Source: Ischnura elegans | Lineage: Eukaryota; Arthropoda; Insecta; Odonata; Coenagrionidae | Length of the DNA: 64,000 bases | Assembly (NCBI RefSeq): GCF_921293095.1 | Contig: NC_060259.1 | Span: 28,713,812 to 28,777,811 of the forward strand | Direction of reading: 5' to 3' | Shown: positions 59,801 to 64,000 of the stretch, piece after piece | How positions within the stretch are numbered: the stretch's first letter is position 1 | How the letters are laid out: every line of letters begins with the position of its first letter | Program-made: the position numbers and the translations under genes | The notes under the pieces: generated by a model | What the model saw: the letters and a program-made list of their open reading frames with translations, nothing else | Told to the model about the DNA's origin: nothing | Database searches by the model: none

Positions 59801-60836
59801 ACATGAATTGGTTTAACACAGCACACATTAATGCTGTATGAAAATCTGATGCTTCGGGAGAAATAAGGTCTACCCACAATGAGCTTATGAAAAATAGGTG
59901 TACCCTCATTTCAACATGCTTACTTACCCTTACCACACTAATTGCATACAAATACAATAACCCTTTCCTCAGTCATTATAGGAAGTTTAATCAAGCTAGT
60001 AATGATATTGACTAACGATATGCCTTCATGATAACGGCAAGAGTGCATCAGTATTAATGCAGAACAACATTAATAGTGTTCGAGCGTTTGTGAGTCAGTT
60101 ATGCAAGTCACGAATAAACTATTCTTAGTCCTATGTGACATACATACTAAATACAATAAGTCCAAGCTCTGGGTAAGGTGGGCTCTAATACGTGATGAGG
60201 GTACGTCGAACTGACCACATGTTCACAGTAAGCACTATTTCTATTTACAATCAAATAAACTTGAAGGGTAACTACACAGCAATATAAAGATGATGCCATC
60301 ACATACCCTTAGAATGCTTGAATGCTCTTCCAACTTAGCTGTCAATTGTAGATATTACACAGACAGATAGTATTAATATTTTAGAATACAAATATTGACA
60401 CATACCTAAAGCTACCAAAAGAACCAATTAGTATTATGATTTCCACCAAAGCATTAACATTTGCGAATGTGATGTAACAATAAATATCGGTTATGTTATG
60501 CCAACATAGGTTAATCATTATTGTAAATCGTGAAAATACGTTCTACCCACTATTAAATGATCTATTCAAATAAAAAATGACAGCCTTAAGTCGAAAGCAC
60601 TTATAATAACTCTTACATTACAAGAAATACAGAAGAAAACCATAAGTAATGCTAGGTGCAGGTCTATTCGACTTACTTTGTACGTGAAAAAAACCGACTG
60701 AGAACTGGCAGATTTCAGGCATTTGTTTAAGAATTTCCTCAGTTACTAGATGAACTCCTCTATGCTGTGGCCTTAAGTTCATTTTCCGCTGAAACCATGC
60801 AGACCCCATCTGTATTCCCCTGTTCGAAGAAGCCAT
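32642..60836 (-). CDS. YjbQ/UPF0047 family protein, five exons, complete
   Basis: The CDS is complement(join(32642..32869, 45512..45553, 48858..48897, 55757..55811, 60677..60836)): 525 nt, 174 residues plus TAA. All four introns have GT donors and AG acceptors and the frame is kept across every junction. Family signatures appear in order: a WFQRK/LRPQHRGVHLVTEEI start (residues 14-36), HTSASL (56-61), NECWDPDVR (64-72), EGPDDMPAHVKA (94-105) and LNLGTWQGIWLCEHRD (about 120-135). The normal fold ends near RKVVVTI; a Ser/Pro-rich tail of about 22 residues follows. In the usual NENWDPDVR box the second Asn is Cys here. Bacterial YjbQ has been reported to have weak thiamine-phosphate synthase activity; the animal role is not established, so I give none. 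Residue 10 (MGSAW) is an alternative start. I am very sure of the family and exon structure, since each piece falls where the family needs it. Confidence 0.95.
33434..33673. mobile_element. AAGGCC-type MITE, copy 3
   Basis: The ends are GAAGGCCATTTTACA and TGTAAAACGGCCTTAA. The core GTGCGAATGCATGAACGAAATTAGAACAGG-type segment (33516-33537) is shared with the copies at 9.2 and 26.0 kb. About 240 bp, no coding. Divergent from the other two, hence older or a different subfamily. Confidence 0.75.
34077..34481. mobile_element. MITE with AGGGTTCATACCA terminal inverted repeats
   Basis: The 13-bp AGGGTTCATACCA at 34077 and its exact complement at 34469-34481 bound about 405 bp. The interior near both ends repeats ATTTCCCT(T/G)A(C)ATTTCC motifs. 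The ends resemble hAT-type CAGGGTTCA termini, but I cannot find a matching 8-bp TSD. Confidence 0.65.
34990..35250 (-). mobile_element. CR1/Jockey-like LINE remnant
   Basis: The minus-strand frame reads MEKIERMVRKATRCV, then LTDMIKVLGWVTIETRNRVN, then ATLKIVTG, the segment after the reverse transcriptase in CR1/Jockey-type LINEs (IE.VQRRATR, V..ML..LGW.TLE.RR, LYKIV.G). A single exon-like block with no RT core. It lies 30 bp from an RTE end in the same orientation but belongs to a different LINE group. Confidence 0.65.
35280..35650 (-). mobile_element. RTE-like LINE 3' end
   Basis: On the minus strand, MWCCRRMMRMEW, CCATACCTTGAGACATG and GAGAGCTG...CAAACCAATCT match the 3' parts of the RTE copies at 18.8 and 24-25 kb. 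The shared GATGATG-type 3' tail appears as GTGATGGTGATTAC. 5'-truncated and frameshifted. Confidence 0.75.
37861..38669. repeat. Giant foldback palindrome, about 810 bp, arms of about 325 bp
   Basis: The left arm 37861-38188 pairs with 38348-38669 almost throughout; for example TTTTTCGAGGCGTATATTTA and AATTTTCTCCAATTCATGGG recur inverted. The outer 180 bp match best; the GC-rich centre also pairs (CGGCGCACCGCCG against CGGCGGTGCGCCG) and contains several CACGG/CCGTG sub-palindromes. It is rich in CpG within a CpG-poor intron. No coding capacity, no clear TSD. Confidence 0.9.
39145..39390 (+). mobile_element. tRNA-like repeat within a short inverted repeat
   Basis: A-box-like ATGGCTAAAGCACTTGACC (from 39221) and a perfect B box GGTTCAAATCC (39257-39267) lie at tRNA-like spacing, marking a tRNA-derived SINE. 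Outside it, TTACACCATCTTGTTAGGTA (about 39147) matches TAACACCATTTTACTAGGTA in reverse complement at about 39362-39385. The SINE-like part therefore sits inside, or has become part of, a MITE-like unit of about 240 bp. Confidence 0.6.
40260..40680 (+). promoter_or_regulatory. CpG-rich patch with CCAAT box inside intron 4
   Basis: AGCCAATCAG (40308-40317) is a canonical CCAAT box in a GC- and pyrimidine-rich context, followed at 40482 by an ATG frame of 63 codons with Arg/Leu-rich, protein-like composition. It stands out from the CpG-poor intron. It could be an antisense or nested promoter, or an unrecognised repeat next to the Tigger insertion. Confidence 0.25.
40775..42581. mobile_element. 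Tigger/pogo-type DNA transposon, 1.8 kb, perfect 27-bp TIRs
   Basis: CCGTATATCTCCGAATATAG followed by TCCCCCC begins the element and its exact reverse complement ends it, with TA on both outer sides (40773-40774, 42582-42583) as in Tc1/mariner-type insertion. A second GGGGGGGGGACTATAATCG sits just inside the left TIR. The interior encodes a transposase N-terminus (listed separately); the catalytic domain was lost, leaving AT-rich filler. The perfect TIRs and the CpG-rich left half inside a CpG-poor intron suggest a young insertion. Confidence 0.9.
41700..41942 (+). pseudogene. Truncated pogo/Tigger transposase, HTH region
   Basis: It reads RRSFDANLKIAVAEYAVNHS, then after a stop and a one-base frameshift ELEENIVEFVCKCRAEAL and VTYAMIRDEALKI. 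This matches the N-terminal helix-turn-helix (R.F.A.FKL.VVEYA) and CENP-B-type second helix (LE..I.EWV...R..G..VT..MIR..AL.I) of pogo/Tigger transposases. No DDE domain follows. Confidence 0.8.
44712..44996. mobile_element. hAT-like MITE, 285 bp, perfect 8-bp TSD
   Basis: The ends are CAGTGGCGTAACTA and TGGTCACGCCACTG, with an identical 8-bp duplication TTTCAATT on both sides (44704-44711, 44997-45004). Long G runs near the left end and C runs near the right, no coding capacity. The 8-bp TSD and CAGTGGCG ends point to the hAT superfamily. The perfect TSD marks it as one of the younger copies here. Confidence 0.9.
45512..45553 (-). CDS. Exon 4 of the YjbQ-family gene (42 nt microexon)
   Basis: The acceptor is TTTCAG and the donor GTGAGT; both junctions are phase 0. 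It encodes GLPYRHSCEGPDDM, where the family has a Y-H..EGPDDMPAH segment. Its 42 nt are divisible by three, so skipping it would keep the frame but remove half of the conserved PDDM-PAH site. Confidence 0.93.
46126..47420. repeat. Foldback: inverted repeat with arms of about 450 bp
   Basis: The arm 46126-46580 is repeated in reverse complement at 46973-47420. Shared blocks include AGCAATTTTCTGAGGATT, GTGAAATAGCAC.GATA and ACACCAGAGCTCTATG. By eye about 70-75% of bases match, so it is an old inverted duplication. The spacer is about 390 bp. I find no transposase; both arms give weak parallel open frames, which show common origin rather than coding. Confidence 0.85.
46816..47015. repeat. Two-copy tandem repeat, period 124 bp
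   Basis: CAGTCTTCCCTCCAGGTTAC opens both copies (about 46822 and 46942), followed by TCATTC.GGG.CAGTGTC.CGAGGTTG.AC. It lies at the spacer/right-arm junction of the foldback, so the internal edge of the inverted repeat was itself duplicated. Confidence 0.7.
48200..48600. repeat. Inverted pair of tRNA-like (SINE) repeats
   Basis: The minus strand of 48215-48310 and the plus strand of 48494-48590 carry the same sequence: CATGGTAAA.AA.GAACCT.GATA, an A-box-like TAGCATATTGG (plus copy), then GAAAGCCAAAAG.CCGTG and a B-box-like GGTTCGATTCC (good in the minus copy, decayed in the plus copy). Similarity continues inward almost to the centre, so the pair forms a hairpin of about 400 bp with tRNA-like parts outermost. 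Confidence 0.65.
48858..48897 (-). CDS. Exon 3 of the YjbQ-family gene (40 nt microexon)
   Basis: The acceptor is TTTGCAG and the donor GTGAGC. The first G completes the Arg codon of DPDVR; the rest encodes DDMEMMLNKIVPE, the family helix after DPDVR-D. At 40 nt it is a microexon isolated between introns of 6.9 and 3.3 kb. Confidence 0.93.
51462..51994 (+). pseudogene. Penelope-like GIY-YIG endonuclease domain, frameshifted
   Basis: The first frame (to 51737) reads KLPFLGHLSHKI, then KDPI...KSGVYFLKCKTYDCNCCYVGQTGKK: the GVY and YVGQTG parts of a GIY-YIG nuclease, with the CX..C linker typical of PLEs. A one-base slip in an A8 run near 51720-51728 ends the frame. The +1 frame continues with IRIDEHK, a stop, then FAKHL, KGKKLDFVENFEIGVYS and a terminal SPFLN motif. 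The reverse transcriptase part is absent. Confidence 0.88.
52381..52410 (+). ncRNA. Degenerate hammerhead-ribozyme-like motif of the PLE
   Basis: A TTGATAA block, a 4-bp stem ATGC/GCAT with GTAA loop, then TGAAAC: the layout of a hammerhead core (CUGAUGA, stem II, GAAA) with changes at core positions. PLE termini are known to carry small hammerhead motifs. A CTGATGAG also occurs at 51267-51274, near the other end, without a clear GAAA partner. Catalysis is unlikely for this copy. Confidence 0.4.
54799..55139. repeat. 20-bp minisatellite, about 16 degenerate copies
   Basis: Units of 19-21 bp with the approximate consensus AACATTAACCAACCCACTCC follow one another across the stretch, for example at 54831, 54980, 55000 and 55060. 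The plus strand is rich in A and C and almost lacks G, so the transcribed (minus) strand is G/T-rich. It lies in intron 2. Confidence 0.75.
55757..55811 (-). CDS. Exon 2 of the YjbQ-family gene (55 nt)
   Basis: The acceptor is TATAG and the donor GTAGGC. One nucleotide from exon 1 completes an Ile codon; the exon then reads LHTSASLALNECWDPDV and ends with the AG of an Arg codon. It carries the HTSAS motif and the Asn/Asp-rich loop typical of the family active-site region. Confidence 0.95.
55812..60676 (-). other. Intron 1 of the YjbQ-family gene (4.9 kb)
   Basis: Unique-looking AT-rich sequence with no transposon I recognise. CpG dinucleotides are rare up to about 58.9 kb and become common again toward exon 1, as expected near an unmethylated promoter. 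Confidence 0.8.
60677..60836 (-). CDS. Exon 1 of the YjbQ-family gene (residues 1-53 plus 1 nt)
   Basis: It starts at ATG 60836 and ends CAAA before the donor GTAAGT (phase 1). It encodes the first family beta strand and the HLVTEEI helix. A second in-frame Met is at residue 10, just before the conserved SAW-Q-RK segment, and either could be the start. The 5' UTR and promoter should lie between 60840 and about 61100. Confidence 0.93.
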
Positions 60837-61100
60837 GTTGGAATAATACCGCTCTTTCCCTCTTCACTCGTGGAGCAGTCTCACATCATCATTATCAGGG
60901 CATAATCCGCAGTCCCGCCACATCATCATTTCACTGGTCATACCTAAGTCCATTATCAAACTTTACACCCAAATTTTAGCCTCATTTTTTACGAAAACTG
61001 AGAGTCGTACCTCCCTAAGTGAGCAAAGATTACGCTCACAGAACGTTCTCTGCGGAAATGGCACCGGCTCATTGTTACCAAACGTTCAAAAATGTATTAG
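60837..61100 (-). promoter_or_regulatory. Probable promoter and 5' UTR region of the YjbQ-family gene
   Basis: This lies immediately upstream of the start codon, with more CpG than the gene body and short GC-richer patches (for example 61020-61075). I see no TATA box at a fitting distance. The call rests on position and composition only, and no transcription start can be placed. Confidence 0.4.
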
Positions 61101-61374
61101 CAAGATTCATACAAAATTTAATAGTTTTCTCATTGATACGGCTTTTATTTGCATTCCGCCTTTAACTCTATGATTTTGTTTACTCTTATTCGACATGATA
61201 ATAAGGAAATTTTATTTTTAATATTTAAACAACGGCCGGAACAACTGAATCGCGTTTCCCGATAATGGAAAGATAGGGGAGTAGGGGTTCTTACGGTTTG
61301 GGCTGGTCTGGTTAGGGAGACAGTAATGATACTCCCACGCCAAATCTCTTCGTTATGACTAAATCATCTAAATA

Positions 61375-61425
61375 ATGGATTCGTTGGTGCTGGACTACGC
61401 TGAGAAAGGAGTACCTGACAAGGTT
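61375..61425 (+). CDS. Possible first coding exon of a divergent gene (unidentified)
   Basis: An ATG with a good context (A at -3, G at +4) opens MDSLVLDYAEKGVPDK, which has a protein-like composition, followed by GTTTTT, a weak donor. It lies about 540 bp from the start of the minus-strand gene, so a shared divergent promoter is conceivable. I do not recognise the protein and see no second exon in the window. The open frame runs on to 61578, but there it loses protein character. Confidence 0.2.
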
Positions 61426-61946
61426 TTTGTGTGGCAAATATTATTATTTAGATGCAGGACTTCAAGCTTTTGTTTGGAATGGCATTTTTTTCCAGTGTGC
61501 GTTTTATCCGTCTCCCCCGCAACGATGCTCGCGAAACCCTTATCGAAAAATTTTTCCTGCAGTGTATCGTACCAATGAAGTGACCTACTTTTGTGATAAT
61601 AAATTAGTTGAAAATCTACTATTAGAATGTAATTGATTGTTAGCGTTGTGGATGAATTAATTATTGTTGGTGATTGTGAAGTGACATGTTCTATTTTAGA
61701 GTAAAAATTGATTCGATGTTAAAACATGAATGGAATACCTTGAACGTATAAAGTACTAGAATTTAGTGTCGGATTTACTCTACTTCTCGTATCATGTTGT
61801 TACCCAAGATTTTACCATCCTATCAGTTTGATGAGTCTACTTGTAAAGATCTTATCCGAGTGAACTAGTGCTTTGATGCACCCCTTTCAGTTTGCTATAA
61901 ATAGCTTCCATCAAGGTCAAGATTAAGCTAGATAATCAAGTTTAAG

Positions 61947-61957
61947 GCGCATGCGTT
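61947..61957. promoter_or_regulatory. NRF-1-like palindrome in a small CpG-rich patch
   Basis: GGCGCATGCGTT closely matches the NRF-1 consensus (GCGCATGCGC). It is followed within 25 bp by CTCGCGCGG and TTGGCGAAA, which resemble E2F sites. This clustering is typical of TATA-less housekeeping promoters, but no recognisable gene starts next to it here. Confidence 0.25.
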
Positions 61958-62809
61958 TTTTCTCGCGCGGAATTGGCGAAATTAGCCCTGTGTCTTACCA
62001 TTTGAGATGCTCCTTACTTCTGTATTCGATATGACTACCGATAAAGCTGTATTCAGGGTCATTGAATACATGTTTCCCATGTTAAAGCTCCATTTGTTTG
62101 TAGATTTCTCGTATGTACTTGGAGGATATCCTTGGAGCATATGGAAGAATGTTTTTTGAAAACTTAGATAAATCATTTCTCAGCTGTTCAATTGCTTGCT
62201 TGCTTCAAGAGGGCAATTTCATTTCATTAAATCCCTTTAAATGTTATTTATTGGATAGGGTTTTTGGGAAAAATGATCATGCACGCGGCAAGTTTTTCAC
62301 GAAAACCAATTTATGTCGTCAGATCTTTCCTGTAAAGGTTGATATTATGAATTTTTACATGAATATTGTGGTGAATTTTGTTTTGGGTATTATTTTTATC
62401 TTGCATTCCAACGGTAAACTCTGTTATTTTTTTAGGTACAAAAATATATTCCGGGCTGTTACTGTTGACAACCGAAACTTAAGTCAAACAGTCAATGTAA
62501 ATCCCTACTTACAGCAAATAATGTATAAATAGACATAATAAAAAATATTTAATTAGATAACAATGATGATTGTGCAATAACAAGGTAACATGAAATAAAA
62601 TAAACTGAAATATTAACTAAAATTGTGAGATCAATGCAAAAATTCAATGAAATAATGTAGTGACAGTATGCAGAATATTACATAAATAATGGTTACAATA
62701 GTCAAACCTATCCTCAGTTAATAAATAATAACAATGAATAAATAAGCAAGTTACAACGATAATACGATTAATAAGTTGTAAACTAAACCATACATTACTG
62801 AACAACACA

Positions 62810-63250
62810 AATTTGGGGCTATTAACTGAAGCTGAACAACTTTTCTTCTAAGTTTATCCTAAAGGGAGGCCACTCTGTCTAAAAAGAAATTCACTGTTCC
62901 GGGTACATTGTTGCACTCTCTTTGCATTCAGACCAGAGTGTTGTTTGCTTTTTAGTTGGTTCCATGATGTTGTTTCTCAACGAGATCTTTTGATCGAATG
63001 CATGAAGGGGCCTGGAACTGAATCTGATGAAGTATATCTGGACAGTCCATTTAGCAGCTTATGAAGCACAACAAGATGAGCGATGTTTCTGCTGTCTTAC
63101 AGAGTCTGTCAACCAAGTTCAAGGTATAAGTAATCGACTGGCACCAGGAGATACCAGAATCTAACTCCAACCATTTTTGTTTTTACTCGAACAATTTTTA
63201 TTTTTACTCCAACCATTCTATTGAACCTTCGTTGAATCCTCTCTGCAGTC
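62810..63250 (-). mobile_element. CR1/Jockey-like LINE remnant, C-terminal reverse transcriptase region
   Basis: Read on the minus strand from 63250 down, in shifting frames: IQRRFNRMVGVK, then VVLHKLLNG, then DILHQIQFQAPS and RSKDL, then VNFFLDRVASL. These follow the order seen in the C-terminus of CR1/Jockey/I-type LINEs (RVQRRF, LYKLLNG, L..I.F..P...TRS, N..F). A short internal duplication of a GGAGTAAAAA-type segment occurs near 63180-63225. The remnant is frameshifted and dead. Confidence 0.5.
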
Positions 63251-63744
63251 CGGCAACTAAAAGTAGTCTGATGGCAGGCAGAAGGATCTAGCTAGGGGTA
63301 GGAGGTGAGATTGCCAGGTCAGAAAGAGAAACACCCACATCACTTGTAAACAAAAGGCTTCCGTAAAGAAAGGAGCCTAAAGAGACAATGACTGTGAAGG
63401 GCCAACAGAAGAACCCGTTGTTTTGTTGATGTAAAGAAAGGGCTTGTTTTGGTGCTTTATATGCATGTGATAGCGTTGTACGACTAGGCAATGATATGAA
63501 CTGCGTGTGGGGGACACTGATTGGCTGATAACCTAGGCCTAGGTCCGTCGGGAAAGGTTCCGGCTTGCACTTTGAAAATGACTTGTACTGTACATATCTA
63601 TTGGAAATAATATAGAATGCAACACTGAATGCATCCTGGAGGTTCGTTCCTACTGAAGCCAATATGGCCGACCGTCCTTAACGGACAGTTCTCCCTGCTG
63701 ACAATCTAGCCTAGGCCGGCCATTTTGGTCGGTCTGGACTATAC
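63251..63744. other. No identified feature
   Basis: I see no gene here. CCTAGGCCTAGG-type palindromes occur at about 63533 and 63705, and a GGCCGACC/GGTCGG inverted pair at about 63666 and 63728. These may belong to the same element as the palindromic array that follows. Confidence 0.4.
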
Positions 63745-63960
63745 CCAAGTAACATTGACCGTTGGGCCTCGGTTGGGGAACCGTAGTTACGGTTGGCTCA
63801 TTGTGGGTGGATATGCCTACCAAATTCCGCTGTTGGCCCAACGCAGATATTGTTCGTTGGGCCAACGAAACGGTTTATGCTGTTGGCCCAACGGAAATCC
63901 CCAACGATGGCCCTACGAAATAGATTATCATTGGGCCACCGTTGGGACGTCATACCATTT
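63745..63960. repeat. Array of palindromic GTTGGGCCAAC units
   Basis: At least four forms of the same 12-bp palindrome occur: 63832-63843, 63855-63867, 63882-63894 and a decayed CCAACGATGGCCCTACG at 63901-63917, plus ACCGTTGGG variants at about 63757 and 63935. Spacing is irregular (about 23-27 bp). It could be the terminal part of a transposon continuing past the window edge. I see no TIR/TSD pair. Confidence 0.5.
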
Positions 63961-64000
63961 TCTCAATTTCCGCCATGAGAGCTGCAAACAAAATTCCGAC

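Larger units (their letters stand above)
61100..62810. other. No identified gene; AT-rich with scattered CpG
   Basis: Apart from the candidate exon and the NRF-1-like site listed separately, I recognise nothing. The 139-codon open frame at 62113-62532 is the longest in the window but shows no family motif. Confidence 0.5.

Noticed and set aside
62113-62532. Longest open frame of the window (139 codons, plus strand)
   Set aside because: Phe/Asn/Ile/Leu-rich with no motif I recognise, no splice context and AT-rich composition; a chance frame is as likely.
63288-63662. 124-codon minus-strand frame
   Set aside because: No recognisable domain, and it stops at repeat-rich sequence; likely fortuitous.
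1-64000. CRISPR arrays, bacterial operons, rRNA or canonical tRNA genes
   Set aside because: None seen. The tRNA-like A/B boxes belong to SINE-like repeats that lack a complete cloverleaf, and the periodic repeats are eukaryotic satellites.

Overview
This is a window of animal nuclear DNA, most likely from an arthropod with a large, repeat-rich genome. The evidence is one protein gene split into five short exons over 28 kb with GT-AG introns, tRNA-derived SINEs, RTE- and CR1/Jockey-type LINE remnants, a Penelope-like element (PLE), piggyBac, Tigger/pogo and hAT-type DNA transposons, and no operon-like packing. I cannot name the species. The window is AT-rich. Apart from the one gene, nearly every open frame is a chance frame or a decayed transposon.

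Region 1 to about 27 kb (intergenic, CpG-rich) holds local tandem duplications of 145-480 bp units (1.2-1.9, 14.6-14.9 and 15.9-16.3 kb), two related SINE copies (4.9 and 6.3 kb), a GC-rich island with a perfect CArG box (16.3-16.6 kb), LINE remnants (11.5, 18.8 and 24-25.3 kb) and a decayed 2.27 kb piggyBac element (19.6-21.9 kb). It also holds several short G-rich hAT-like elements with 8-bp target duplications and two copies of a MITE with AAGGCC-type ends. At 24-25 kb three layers are nested: an RTE LINE, a 135-bp hairpin inside it, and a hAT-like element inserted at the hairpin edge.

Region about 27 to 60.8 kb is the body of one minus-strand gene. Its five exons at 60836-60677, 55811-55757, 48897-48858, 45553-45512 and 32869-32642 join in frame to a 174-residue protein of the YjbQ/UPF0047 family. 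Introns are 4.9, 6.9, 3.3 and 12.6 kb; the middle exons are only 55, 40 and 42 nt. The span from about 27.7 to 58.9 kb looks poor in CpG by eye compared with its flanks, as expected for germline gene-body methylation. This suggests that transcription continues about 5 kb past the stop codon. The introns carry three large inverted repeats, an inverted SINE pair, a Tigger element with perfect 27-bp terminal repeats, a PLE fragment and a 20-bp minisatellite.

Region 60.8 to 64 kb holds the upstream side of the gene, a possible divergent first exon at 61375, an NRF-1-like site, a CR1/Jockey-like remnant on the minus strand and an array of palindromic GTTGGGCCAAC units at the right edge.
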